This document shows positions 35,729 to 43,991 of a stretch of DNA of 64,000 bases, one piece after another. The notes below the pieces were generated by a model. The model made no database searches and had not been told where the DNA came from. It worked only from the letters and a program-made list of their open reading frames with translations. The stretch is from Lacrimispora celerecrescens (GTDB lineage: Bacteria > Bacillota > Clostridia > Lachnospirales > Lachnospiraceae): assembly GCF_000732605.1 (NCBI RefSeq), contig NZ_JPME01000008.1, positions 124,001-188,000 on the forward strand, written 5' to 3'. Made by a program: the position numbers and the translations under genes. How positions within the stretch are numbered: the stretch's first letter is position 1; each line of letters opens with the position of its first letter.

Positions 35729-36619
35729 TTAAACTTTCTCGCCAACATTCTTGCCAAGAATGCCGGACGGCTTCACCAATAGAATCACGATCAGAATGCC
35801 ATAGGTAATCGCTTCATACCAGCCCGGTGCAAAGAGCTTTACATAAATCTCAATGAGGCCGACAAGAATTCCTCCAAGCATAGCTCCGGGAATGACTCCG
35901 ATCCCACCAAGGACAGCGGCAATAAAGGCCTTAAGTCCCATCATGGAACCCATATCATTGGTGACACGAGGGTATTTGGCACAGTACATAAGGGCGGCAA
36001 CTGCTGCCAGTGCAGAGCCAATAGCAAAGGTCATGGTAATGACTTTATTGACATTGATTCCCGCCAGAATGGAAGCATCCCGATCCTGAGGAACCGCCCG
36101 CATGGCTTTCCCTATCTTGGTACTTTTTATAAATATCTGAAGGCACGCCATCATAACAACCCCGATACCGATGGTCAAGATAACATTCAGAGGAAGGGCC
36201 ACTCCAAGCACATTTACAGAGGGTAAATCAAATATTTTCTGGACATTATGGGGCTTTGCACCAAAAAGAACCATGGCCAGATTTTCAAGAAACAGACTCA
36301 TGGCAAGTGCTGTAATAAGAGCTGACATGGAGCCGGCCCTACGGACCGGCTTATATGCTATCACCTCAACCAGGACTCCCACCGCAGCGCATATGACCAC
36401 GGCAAGGAAAACGGAAATCCAAGCTGGCATTCCGGCATGGATCATCATAGGAATGGTATAAAATAAAGTATAGGCTCCAATCATGATGAAATCGCCATGA
36501 GCAAAGTTAATCATACGGATGATTCCATATACCATGGTATAACCAAGTGCAATCAAAGCATAGATAGCGCCCTGATTCAGTCCGTTTATCAGGCTTTGAA
36601 AGAATAATGAGAATGTCAT
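35729..36619 (-). CDS. livH: Branched-chain-type amino acid ABC permease, LivH family
   Basis: A 296-residue permease with about eight membrane segments; motifs GLNQGAIYALIALGYTMVYG, MINFAHGDFIMIGAY and LGGIGVIPGAMLGGILVGL. GGAGGAAG precedes the ATG. Lies 18 bp after the binding-protein gene and 11 bp before livM. Confidence 0.93.
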   Translation of the reverse strand: MTFSLFFQSLINGLNQGAIYALIALGYTMVYGIIRMINFAHGDFIMIGAYTLFYTIPMMIHAGMPAWISVFLAVVICAAVGVLVEVIAYKPVRRAGSMSALITALAMSLFLENLAMVLFGAKPHNVQKIFDLPSVNVLGVALPLNVILTIGIGVVMMACLQIFIKSTKIGKAMRAVPQDRDASILAGINVNKVITMTFAIGSALAAVAALMYCAKYPRVTNDMGSMMGLKAFIAAVLGGIGVIPGAMLGGILVGLIEIYVKLFAPGWYEAITYGILIVILLVKPSGILGKNVGEKV

Positions 36620-36637
36620 AGGATCTTCCTCCCTTGT

Positions 36638-37906
36638 TTATTCCTTTGTTCCTTCCGGTGAAAGAGTCATAAGCCATTTCACCTTACCGCCTTCAAAGGT
36701 ATTGATCGCTACGGATTTCTCCGGGTCGCCGTTTTCATCCATGGTAAAGGTTCCTCCCACCCCTGTAAAAGTCATTCCGGTCATCCCATTTACAAGGGAA
36801 ACCGTATCTGATGCACCGCTGTTTTTGGCTGCTTCCACCAGCATATAAATGGCATCATAGTAAAGAGCGGCACAGGCATTTAAGCTTTCCGTACCATACT
36901 TTTCCGTATATTTGGACACGAAATTGACTACAGCCGGAGCAGTATCTTCCGAAGAATAGTGGTTGGTAAAATAACAGTTCTCAAAATTATCTTCAAAGCC
37001 AGCAGTATCGGTTCCATCCCAGCCATCGCCGCCCATGACTGCCCCGTCAAAGCCTGCATCCCTTGCCGCACCTACCAGAAGAGGAACCGTATCTAAGAAA
37101 GCGGGATAAAACAGGAAATCTGCTCCTTTTGCCACCACCTGGGAAGTCTGGGATGAAAAGTCTGTATCCTTTGTGGTACATTCTCCCACATATACTACTT
37201 CAATTCCGTTTGCCTCGGCATTCTCTATAAATGCATCTTTTAAGCCGTTGGAATAATCATCATCCTTGGCATATATAACGGCGGCTTTTGTCCAGCCTTT
37301 TTCCTTTGCAAACTGGGCTGCCATTTTGCCCTGATATGGATCAATAAAACAATTCCTGAAAATGGTGGAACCTTTTAGGGTTACATCTTTATTGGTAGCT
37401 CCAGTTGCAAGAAGAAGCATATTGTCTTTGGAAGCCTGTTCGGCAACGGGAAGGGTAACGGAGGAAAAAAAGCTTCCCACGATGGCACTGGGGCCTTCCT
37501 TCATCAGACTGTTGTAAGCATTAATTGCCTGCTTGGCAGCACCGCCGTCATCTACTATTTTTCCGCCATTTACAATTTCAACCTTATAACCGGAATCACC
37601 GTCGTTGATTTCTTCAACTGCCATGGCAATGGCATTCTGCGCGCCTTCCCCATAAACAGCAGACCCTCCTGTGATAGGTCCGTACGCGCCGATCTTAATG
37701 GTTTTCCCGTCTTCTCCTTCCGGAGCAGATGCATCAGCCTGGGTGGACGATGTATCCTGAGTAGCCGATGCATCCTGGGTAGCCGCTGAACTTGCTGCGG
37801 CTGTACTGCCTCCTGCGGCACTCTGCTGTGCAGATGAACCGCAGCCGGCAAGGAATGCTGCCGTCAATGCTGTAATAAGAGTTACGGGTAATAATCTTTT
37901 TTTCAT
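36638..37906 (-). CDS. Branched-chain-type amino acid ABC transporter binding lipoprotein
   Basis: A 422-residue periplasmic-binding fold type I receptor. Lipobox FLAGC (Cys22), a Ser/Ala/Thr-rich linker (about 23-68), then IKIGAYGPITGGSAVYGEG, the family N-terminal block, and GASDTVSLVNGMTGMTFTGVGG near the end. GGAGGAAG precedes the ATG. First gene of an operon that continues through transaminase, cyclase-like and 5-oxoprolinase genes, so the ligand may be a D- or cyclised glutamate rather than leucine; that is inference. Confidence 0.93.
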   Translation of the reverse strand: MKKRLLPVTLITALTAAFLAGCGSSAQQSAAGGSTAAASSAATQDASATQDTSSTQADASAPEGEDGKTIKIGAYGPITGGSAVYGEGAQNAIAMAVEEINDGDSGYKVEIVNGGKIVDDGGAAKQAINAYNSLMKEGPSAIVGSFFSSVTLPVAEQASKDNMLLLATGATNKDVTLKGSTIFRNCFIDPYQGKMAAQFAKEKGWTKAAVIYAKDDDYSNGLKDAFIENAEANGIEVVYVGECTTKDTDFSSQTSQVVAKGADFLFYPAFLDTVPLLVGAARDAGFDGAVMGGDGWDGTDTAGFEDNFENCYFTNHYSSEDTAPAVVNFVSKYTEKYGTESLNACAALYYDAIYMLVEAAKNSGASDTVSLVNGMTGMTFTGVGGTFTMDENGDPEKSVAINTFEGGKVKWLMTLSPEGTKE

Positions 37907-38121
37907 AATCGCTTCCTCCTCAAACTATTATCATACAAAACGAAAATAAAGACGGAGCAAGGAGGCTTCCCTAAAATGCAGGGAAAACCTCCTTGTTCTC
38001 CTTAAGAGACTTATTTGCTTTATGGACTTGGATCATATGTATAATAAATATCCATAAGCAAAAGGAGCCGCAACCGTACTGTGTACGCTTGAGACTCCTT
38101 TGTTCTCTTGATTAATATGTT
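37907..38121 (-). promoter_or_regulatory. Structured 5' leader (attenuator candidate) of the importer/5-oxoprolinase operon
   Basis: About 215 nt between the predicted transcription start (near 38121) and the binding-protein gene. Three stems on the minus strand: a 19-bp stem with two mismatches (38100-38060, outer arms AAAGGAG/CTCCTTT, inner GTAC/GTAC); a second with arms TTGCTTATGGA and TCCATAAAGCAA; and a third, terminator-like, with arms CAAGGAGG and CCTCCTTG extended by TTTTCCCT/AGGGAA (about 38001-37957) followed by TCTTTATTTT. GAGAACAA-GGAG occurs before stem one and again in stem three, so alternative pairing is possible. No known riboswitch or T-box core (no GGGTGGNACCGCG) was recognised. 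Confidence 0.55.
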
Positions 38122-38127
38122 GGTAGG

Positions 38128-38156
38128 ATTATAGCATTTGCATTTTTAAAATACAA
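38128..38156 (-). promoter_or_regulatory. Promoter of the importer/5-oxoprolinase operon
   Basis: Minus-strand TTGTAT (38156-38151), 17 bp, TATAAT (38133-38128). It lies between the transaldolase gene and the leader hairpins, so those hairpins belong to the operon transcript. Confidence 0.75.
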
Positions 38157-38244
38157 GTGATTTTACCAGCTTTTTGTTTTTTATGGTCTTGACTTAATTT
38201 TCTTAATTATTCAGCCCATTTTTGTAAGTACAGCTATCACATGA

Positions 38245-38925
38245 TTACATACAATCCTTCATGGTCATACCTGCACCGCATAAACCTTCAAAATCTTTGG
38301 TAAAGGCATTTACCGCCATGGTTACAGTGTCATTTTTAATCAGCCCCTCTATGACATCCGGAGATATCGTAGACGCGCCGACTCCATACTGGCAAAGTTC
38401 CAGTACCTGCTGGGAATTCTTAAAGCTGGCAGCCAGCACTTCTGTTTTTAATCCATTTTTCTTGAAAATATCGTGGATGTCCTTGGCTGCCCTCACGCCG
38501 TTTGCTCCAAGATTATCGATCCGGTTTACATACGGCGCCGCATAATCTGCTCCGGCTTTTCCTGCTAAAAATGCCTGCATCTGGGTGTAAATAGCCGTGG
38601 CTGTCACATTGGCCCCTTCCTTTTTCAGGTCTTTCATGGCTTTCAATCCTTCTTTTGTGGTAGGGATCTTCACATAGGTATTCATTCCAAGCTCCTTTTG
38701 GATCCTGTGAGCTTCCTCAACCATTCCCTCCGCATCTGCTGCAACCACCTGCACATGAAGCTCTGCCTCCGGCCCAATAAATTCACGGATTTCCCTCAGG
38801 GTCTCAAAGGGCTGCTTTCCGTTTTTCGCCAGAATACTGGGATTGGTTGTAACACCATCTACTGCAAATGTGTCATATATCTCTTTAATTTTTTCAATAC
38901 TTGCATCATCAATAATAAATTTCAT
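38245..38925 (-). CDS. FSA/TalC-type transaldolase (fructose-6-phosphate aldolase-like)
   Basis: A 226-residue small class I aldolase. The Schiff-base Lys86 lies in NTYVKIPTT; other family blocks are GVTTNPSILAK, VTATAIYTQMQAF and EVLAASFKNSQQVLEL. Length fits the FSA/TalC group (about 215-225) rather than full transaldolases. GAGAGGAGCAGAGG precedes the ATG. Stands alone; whether it acts as transaldolase or fructose-6-phosphate aldolase cannot be read from sequence. Confidence 0.92.
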   Translation of the reverse strand: MKFIIDDASIEKIKEIYDTFAVDGVTTNPSILAKNGKQPFETLREIREFIGPEAELHVQVVAADAEGMVEEAHRIQKELGMNTYVKIPTTKEGLKAMKDLKKEGANVTATAIYTQMQAFLAGKAGADYAAPYVNRIDNLGANGVRAAKDIHDIFKKNGLKTEVLAASFKNSQQVLELCQYGVGASTISPDVIEGLIKNDTVTMAVNAFTKDFEGLCGAGMTMKDCM

Positions 38926-38983
38926 GCCTCTGCTCCTCTCCCTCTCATGAATCCAAAATGATAATCTTTTCCCCTAGATTTGC

Positions 38984-39682
38984 TTACCTTGGAAAAAAAC
39001 CGGAGTTTGAGGATGGCTCGTCTTTCACATATAAATGAGCCGTATCCCCCATCCCCTTACATCGGAAATAAGCCTCACCTTCTATCCTCTCTTCTGTCTC
39101 CAGTGTGGTGACCGATGAAGGTGCCAGGAAAAAACCATGCCACAGCAATGGGGCCGGCATTCCAAGCAAATGGGACAGCATTACGCAGATCACACCAAAA
39201 TGGCAGAACAGAACGATGGTATCGTCACTCCCCGGAACCGCCCGGTACATTCCGCCTTCTCTCTGATACCCATGTTTCTTTAATATTTCATCAAGCCCGG
39301 CAGCTACTTTTTCATATTCTTCTTTTACAGGCCCTGTTTTCATTCTCTCATTTTCAAACCATAAATCCCTGTCATAAAGCTCCTTTTGGTTTGTCCAGTA
39401 ACCGGGCATAAAATCCCAGGGTATGGTTTTGGTTTCACCAGCCCCGTTATCAACCGGCGCATGGAATTCTCTGAGCCAGGGTAATATCTCTGCCTCAGCA
39501 TGTAATGTTTGCAATGTTGCTTTAGCAGTATCCTTTGCTCTTCCAAGAGGTGAGCAGTAAAAAGCGGAAACTGAAAGCTTACTGATCCTTTCGGAAAGCA
39601 AATCTGCCTCTTTCCAGCCTTTTTGTGTGAGAGAGTCAATGGAATAGTCTGGTTCCCCGTGTCTTATTAGAATTAGCTTCAT
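38984..39682 (-). CDS. Histidine phosphatase family protein (phosphoglycerate mutase-like)
   Basis: A 232-residue protein starting MKLILIRHGEPDYS, with the catalytic His8 in the RHG motif, a second block YCSPLGRAKDTA and late LFCHFGVICVML with the second His. AGGACAGGT precedes ATG 39682; an earlier in-frame ATG at 39748 lacks a site. Phosphatases of this branch act on small phosphate esters; the substrate is unknown. The 200-bp gap on its upstream side holds only a weak hairpin. Confidence 0.88.
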   Translation of the reverse strand: MKLILIRHGEPDYSIDSLTQKGWKEADLLSERISKLSVSAFYCSPLGRAKDTAKATLQTLHAEAEILPWLREFHAPVDNGAGETKTIPWDFMPGYWTNQKELYDRDLWFENERMKTGPVKEEYEKVAAGLDEILKKHGYQREGGMYRAVPGSDDTIVLFCHFGVICVMLSHLLGMPAPLLWHGFFLAPSSVTTLETEERIEGEAYFRCKGMGDTAHLYVKDEPSSNSGFFPR

Positions 39683-39887
39683 ACCTGTCCTCTTTTCTGT
39701 GCTGATAATAGTCCTTTTTATCATAGCATTTATCATAAACAAACACAATGAAACCTAGCTCAATTGCTGATCGCTTTTATTTTCCGACATAAAGACGGGG
39801 CCGCTGCAAAACAGATGATTATTCCTCTATTTTGCAACTGCCCAATCAGTTCCTGACAATCATAGAATGCATAAAAACTGTACTCAT

Positions 39888-40832
39888 TTACTGCTGGTCT
39901 AACGATTCCATTACCTGATCTACAAGCCCGCAACAGCGAAGTGTTCTTTCAGCCATCATAACCGGGCTCTCCGTCAGGCCCTGTCTGATGCATTTTTCCG
40001 CATGTGCTAACTCATATTTCATTTCAAAATCAACCGTTCTCTCAATCAGCTCAACACCCTGGTCGGTATGTACTTCGCAGCGGTCCGCCTTCCAGTATTC
40101 ATTGGTTTTTATAAACCCCTTTTCAAAATAAAAAACAGCAAAGCTTTCTGCCGGCCCACGCATGGAAATACGGCTGCTAATCAGAACATCATCCATTTTT
40201 ATATTAAAGCTGACAGAGTCCTGAACTCCTGTCTTCCCCCTGGTTCCTAGTGCCTGCACGATTACATCGGCAGGCTCCAGCAGATAATCGAGATATTCAA
40301 AGGTATAGGAAGCGCTGCCATAGACAACTCCCCCCTGATCCTTTTCATGCATCCAGGAAGCCTTTGGGCTTTGAAAGGAGGCACTCATATTTACTTGATG
40401 GAGTTTTCCTAACATTCCTGAATCAATATACGTTTTAATCAAATCAGTAACAGGTAGAAAAAGGCTTTTTTGCATCTCCATTACAAACAACCCTTTTTCC
40501 TTCGCCAGCTGAAAGATTTCTTTTGCCTGTGATTTTGACAGGGTAAATGGTTTCTCACATAATACATGCTTTCCGTAATTCAAAGCTTGCTCCATTTCAT
40601 GAAAATGCTCCCGGTTTATTGTGGTGATATACACAACCGTTATCTCCGGGTCTTGATAAAGCTCTTCATAAGAACCATAAGCCTTTTCAATATTATTTTC
40701 CTGGCAGAACGCCCTGGCTCTGTCAAGTGATCTTGACGCCGCCGCAGTTACCGATCCTCCATTGGCCCTCACTGCACCGATAAATCGTTTTCCGATGGCA
40801 GCCGTTGATATAATTCCATAGTTTATTTTCAT
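39888..40832 (-). CDS. Gfo/Idh/MocA family oxidoreductase
   Basis: A 314-residue NAD(P)-dependent oxidoreductase: N-terminal Rossmann region INYGIISTAAIGKRF, VVYITTINREHFHEM, and the catalytic EKP in HVLCEKPFTLS (Lys about 95). The C-terminal half has the usual sheet domain (DQGGVVYGSASYTFEYLDYL). Typical substrates are sugars, inositols or their derivatives. GAGGAG precedes the ATG. Stand-alone; function not narrower. Confidence 0.9.
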   Translation of the reverse strand: MKINYGIISTAAIGKRFIGAVRANGGSVTAAASRSLDRARAFCQENNIEKAYGSYEELYQDPEITVVYITTINREHFHEMEQALNYGKHVLCEKPFTLSKSQAKEIFQLAKEKGLFVMEMQKSLFLPVTDLIKTYIDSGMLGKLHQVNMSASFQSPKASWMHEKDQGGVVYGSASYTFEYLDYLLEPADVIVQALGTRGKTGVQDSVSFNIKMDDVLISSRISMRGPAESFAVFYFEKGFIKTNEYWKADRCEVHTDQGVELIERTVDFEMKYELAHAEKCIRQGLTESPVMMAERTLRCCGLVDQVMESLDQQ

Positions 40833-40922
40833 AGTAAGCTCCTCTGGATTTATTATTTTATGGCTCCAGCATCACACCTTTGCTCCCCCTTGCGCCGTAT
40901 ACCAAGAAGATCAGCGTTATTT

Positions 40923-41768
40923 TTACACTGACAGTGCTTTTATAACCCAATCGGTTGAATAGTTATCAGCCTCGGCTGGGTATTTATAATTCAACTTTTC
41001 TGCAATTACTACTGATATTGACCTGAATAAATCCATAGTTGCTAACAGTGAATTTTTAACGTCATTTTTTTCATAATGAGCATAGCAGTCCGAAAGTTTT
41101 TGAATGATCCAATCTTCCGCCCATTCCTCGATGAAACGGCCATTGTGCCAAGTATTATATTTCAGCCCGTTTAATACGTGGGCATGACACTCTATCATGG
41201 TTAGTAGCTTCCACATCATATAGTTATCAACACATGATTTCGCCGTCCATAATTCGCCTCGCATTAATTTCTTTGCTGTCCAAATGGCATGATACCAAAA
41301 ATCGTTTACCACATTGCTAAAATCATGTTCCGATAATAGAACGTAAAGCGAATTTTCTGCAGAAAGTGGTGGTAACGTATGTTCAATGCCAATCTTATCA
41401 ATTAAAATGCGATAGCCACTTTTCAATATGCCAATTTCACCACTTTTTACAGCATCTTCCAATTGACTCTTTGAAAGAATAACAAAATCAACGTCAAGCG
41501 CATCATCAAAAAGTATCCTTCTTTCTTTCGCGCCGCCAATTGTATTCTCAATAAAAGAAATATGGAAATACCCAATCTGCTCAAGCCATTGATTGGATTG
41601 CAGGAAAATGTCGGGATTATCGACGATCATAACAAGATCAAGATCGGAAAACTCGTCTGCCGGGTGGTCGTTTCTAGTCCAGGAACCAATAATCATAGCT
41701 TCATATAATCCGTCACTTTTATTTCCCCAGAGTACAAAGTTGTTAATGATATTTTCATACCGATTCAT
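40923..41768 (-). CDS. ANT(6)-like nucleotidyltransferase (aminoglycoside 6-adenylyltransferase family)
   Basis: A 281-residue protein with the nucleotidyltransferase core MIIGSWTRNDHPADEFSDLDLVMIV (Gly-Ser and the two metal-binding Asp) and the third acidic site in ALDVDFVIL, followed by helical blocks YHAIWTAKKLMRGELW and MMWKLLTMIE typical of AadE/AadK. Family members adenylate streptomycin; chromosomal copies outside known resistance cassettes may have other roles. GAGGGG precedes the ATG. Confidence 0.85.
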   Translation of the reverse strand: MNRYENIINNFVLWGNKSDGLYEAMIIGSWTRNDHPADEFSDLDLVMIVDNPDIFLQSNQWLEQIGYFHISFIENTIGGAKERRILFDDALDVDFVILSKSQLEDAVKSGEIGILKSGYRILIDKIGIEHTLPPLSAENSLYVLLSEHDFSNVVNDFWYHAIWTAKKLMRGELWTAKSCVDNYMMWKLLTMIECHAHVLNGLKYNTWHNGRFIEEWAEDWIIQKLSDCYAHYEKNDVKNSLLATMDLFRSISVVIAEKLNYKYPAEADNYSTDWVIKALSV

Positions 41769-41770
41769 AC

Positions 41771-41959
41771 TTATCCCCTCTTGCTCCGTTCAACACATTC
41801 AACTATTGCGTTTATCTGCTCATGCGACCCGGTGTTTACTCTTGTCCTCATTCTACCACAATCAGGAAATATCTGCCATTCTATTGTGGAAACTATTAAT
41901 CGGAGCAGATCAAGCAGACTTCCATTTGCCTGGACGATTGGGACAGCAAGAGGTATCAA
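41771..41959 (-). other. Small 62-codon frame between HD and nucleotidyltransferase genes
   Basis: TTG start 5 bp after the HD gene stop, ending 2 bp before the ANT-like start. The C-terminal part (CGRMRTRVNTGSHEQINAIV) looks like the end of a real protein, perhaps a PLP enzyme tail, but no ribosome site precedes it and I cannot name a family. Possible remnant of a deleted gene. Confidence 0.3.
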
Positions 41960-41963
41960 GATT

Positions 41964-42587
41964 TCACTTATAACGCATTTTCTTCAGAAATAATCTGACC
42001 GCCTTTGCTTCATCTTCCGGAACGCTTCCGCCCCTTCCGATCCGGTCGCAAAGTCCAAGGAGAGCAACTTCACCGATATCGGTCTCCCGCTTCATGCCAT
42101 CGACATCTCCAAAAGGAAGCCCGTCTGTCACATACAAAATGTGCATATGATAACGGACCAGTTTTGCGACTTCCCTGATCCACTTGGCATCAGTGGAAAA
42201 ACAGGACAAAAAATCCTCCGTGAGATGTTCTCCCTCAGCATCATGGTTATATGCGGTAATTTTCTCCTTTCGGATTTTCGTTACTGCCGGTTTGCCGATA
42301 TCATGAAGCAGTGCCGCCCACATCAAAGTCCGGGCATCTTTACTCTTCACCTTCTGTTCTGCTGCCTGATCCACTACCATCATCGTATGATTCCATACGC
42401 TTCCTTCCGGATGAAACCGTTTTGACTGCGGGGTTTCCTTCATCTTGCCAAGCATGGAAAACGGGTAATCCAAAAACCATGGTTCCCTGCTGATTTGCTC
42501 CAGATATTCCGATGGACGTTCATCATGGAGCAAATGATGATCCATCTGCCGGAATAGTTCTTCCATATTTTTATTTTCTTCTGCCAT
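41964..42587 (-). CDS. HD domain phosphohydrolase-like protein
   Basis: A 207-residue HD-superfamily protein. Metal-binding residues are visible: His in SVWNHTMMVVDQA, HD in WAALLHDIGKPAV, and later YNHDAEGEHLTEDFL and LVRYHMHIL. The arrangement resembles the HD part of bacterial tRNA nucleotidyltransferases and small stand-alone HDIG proteins that hydrolyse phosphate esters. AAAGGCAG lies before the ATG. Substrate unknown. Confidence 0.85.
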   Translation of the reverse strand: MAEENKNMEELFRQMDHHLLHDERPSEYLEQISREPWFLDYPFSMLGKMKETPQSKRFHPEGSVWNHTMMVVDQAAEQKVKSKDARTLMWAALLHDIGKPAVTKIRKEKITAYNHDAEGEHLTEDFLSCFSTDAKWIREVAKLVRYHMHILYVTDGLPFGDVDGMKRETDIGEVALLGLCDRIGRGGSVPEDEAKAVRLFLKKMRYK

Positions 42588-42742
42588 AACATCTGCCTTT
42601 CTGTCGATTGATTACTATTGAAATATCCAGTTTGCGCTAATATCTATTATTTCAAATAATTACTGAAATAAACAACATTCTCATTTACGGCAGCTGCAGA
42701 CGAAATCCTTCCACATGCAGACCATAAAACGGGTTGCTGACA

Positions 42743-42792
42743 AAAAAACGGCGACAGACTCCATAAAATGGTAGCCGATCGCCGTTTTATCA
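42743..42792 (-). terminator. Intrinsic terminator after the GNAT gene
   Basis: Arms AAAACGGCGA and TCGCCGTTTT; on the minus strand a run of seven T follows. 13 bp after the GNAT stop. Confidence 0.8.
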
Positions 42793-42804
42793 CTTTTCCT
42801 GCAT

Positions 42805-43401
42805 TTATAGTTTTTGTTCCACAAAATGATCCGTATACTTATCCCAATACTCTATATACGTTCTCTCATCTTTTCCGTCAAAATTAAGCTGATACATTCG
42901 AAATGTAACAGGGATATTTTTTGGCTGCCACTGTTCCACATAGGAGTATTTGTAGACCATGCCTAGCTTTTTCATTACTTCGCCGCTTCGAGGATTATTC
43001 ACATCATGGGTGGCTGTAATATAAGGATATCCTGCATCTATGATTTTTTTCATTACCGCTTTTGCCGCTTCTGTGACAATCCCTCTATGCCAGAATTCCT
43101 TTTTTAGTCCATAACCAAAATCGTGGCTTTCGCTCTCACTCAGGCAGACATATCCAATCGGCTTGTTATCTTCTTTCAGGCAGATAGCATATCGATAGGC
43201 GCTAGACTTGCTATCATATGTTAAAAATCTATCAGTTAAAAATGTCAGTGCTTCCTCAGTAGTACTTAACGGAAACCAAGGAAGAAAAACATTCACTTCC
43301 TTATCGCTCATAATTTCAAAAAAATCATTTACATCTTCTGGTGTAAATTTTCGTAAAATTAACCGGTGTGTTTCTATAACCGGTGAGTTTTCATTAACCA
43401 T
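42805..43401 (-). CDS. GNAT family N-acetyltransferase (RimJ/RimL type)
   Basis: A 198-residue acetyltransferase: ETHRLILRKFTPEDVNDFFE at the start is the RimJ/RimL hallmark, the acetyl-CoA region is FGYGLKKEFWHRGIVTEAAK, and VNNPRSGEVMKKLGMVYK closes the fold. GGGGGAAT precedes the ATG. Likely acetylates a protein N-terminus or a small amine. Single gene. Confidence 0.9.
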   Translation of the reverse strand: MVNENSPVIETHRLILRKFTPEDVNDFFEIMSDKEVNVFLPWFPLSTTEEALTFLTDRFLTYDSKSSAYRYAICLKEDNKPIGYVCLSESESHDFGYGLKKEFWHRGIVTEAAKAVMKKIIDAGYPYITATHDVNNPRSGEVMKKLGMVYKYSYVEQWQPKNIPVTFRMYQLNFDGKDERTYIEYWDKYTDHFVEQKL

Positions 43402-43615
43402 CTGATTCCCCCACTCAAATATCTCTTTTTCTGCTTTCTAAGTATCATAGCCCTAAAAAGCGTCTCTCTTTACTCATCTTACTATATTGGCACAAACATT
43501 ACAATTCTAATTATCCCATATTGGAAGCATCGAGGCCGGAAGGATATAGGGGATTCCCTTTCCATGGATTAGATTGAAGACAGCAGAATCATGATCAGTC
43601 ATTTAAGAAAAGTAA

Positions 43616-43644
43616 TTGCACACTGAAATGGGATATGTTACCAT
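43616..43644 (+). promoter_or_regulatory. Promoter of the holin-like toxin
   Basis: TTGCAC (43616-43621), 17 bp, TACCAT (43639-43644), about 98 bp before the toxin start. The transcript would start near a hairpin with arms GTGACA and TGTCAC (43646-43668). Confidence 0.6.
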
Positions 43645-43679
43645 AGTGACATGGGACAATCGTGTCACTGCAAGGGCGT

Positions 43680-43741
43680 TGGCCTTCCATTCATAAAGAT
43701 GGAGGGTTAGCCTTCCATCGTACATAGATGGGAGGTGAAGC
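43680..43741 (+). promoter_or_regulatory. Toxin mRNA leader hairpins covering the ribosome site
   Basis: Two tandem stems with nearly the same arms: CCTTCCAT with ATGGAGGG, then CCTTCCAT with ATGGGAGG. The second right arm contains the GGGAGGTG ribosome site of the toxin, so translation should be low until the leader refolds or is processed, as is usual for type I toxin mRNAs. Confidence 0.6.
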
Positions 43742-43828
43742 ATGATGAATTTTGACTTTAAAGACCTTATGGCTTTTGGTATGTTCATTATTGCATTACT
43801 GACCTTTATTTTCGTTAATTGTAAGTAG
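43742..43828 (+). CDS. Putative holin-like toxin of a type I toxin-antitoxin system
   Basis: A 28-residue peptide, too short for routine gene finding. Coding begins at ATG 43742 (or 43745) 5 nt after GGGAGGTG. It has a short polar start (NFDFKDLMAFG) and one membrane helix MFIIALLTFIFV ending NCK, matching the pattern (AFGxFIIxLLTFIV) of the putative holin-like toxins related to TxpA and BsrG in Firmicutes. Such peptides insert in the membrane and stop growth when over-made. Leader hairpins hide the ribosome site, and a convergent antisense promoter lies 130 bp downstream. Confidence 0.78.
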   Translation: MMNFDFKDLMAFGMFIIALLTFIFVNCK

Positions 43829-43856
43829 CGTTTTTCTATAAAGTTCCAGTAATGGG

Positions 43857-43912
43857 CAATAGAAAATCCCCCTTGTATACTTGGTCGGTATCGGGGGATT
43901 TCTATCTTCTTA
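43857..43912 (+). terminator. Terminator hairpin after the toxin gene
   Basis: Arms ATAGAAAATCCCCC and GGGGGATTTCTAT around about 20 nt, followed by CTTCTTATT. A second hairpin with TTCTTTTTG tail at 43918-43950 offers a later end, so the toxin mRNA 3' UTR overlaps the antisense RNA. Confidence 0.65.
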
Positions 43913-43951
43913 TTGGCCAACCCCTTGTATTGGGGCGGTTGTTCTTTTTGT
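43857..43951 (-). ncRNA. Antisense antitoxin RNA candidate
   Basis: Predicted RNA starting near 43951 from a near-consensus promoter and running toward the 3' end of the toxin gene. It contains a stem CAACCGCCCC/GGGGTTGG (43941-43918) and ends in the hairpin with arms GAAATCCCCC and GGGGGATTTTC, so it would be complementary to the toxin 3' UTR, as RatA and SR4-type antitoxins are. The 3' end is a guess. Confidence 0.5.
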
Positions 43952-43957
43952 AATTCT

Positions 43958-43986
43958 AATATAGCATATCTGGCAACTGGATTCAA
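43958..43986 (-). promoter_or_regulatory. Promoter of the antisense antitoxin
   Basis: Minus-strand TTGAAT (43986-43981), 17 bp, TATATT (43963-43958), facing the toxin gene. Confidence 0.65.
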
Positions 43987-43991
43987 GAAAG

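Noticed and set aside
37907-38121. T-box leader for the branched-chain-type importer operon
   Set aside because: No T-box antiterminator core or specifier arrangement could be found; reported only as a structured leader.
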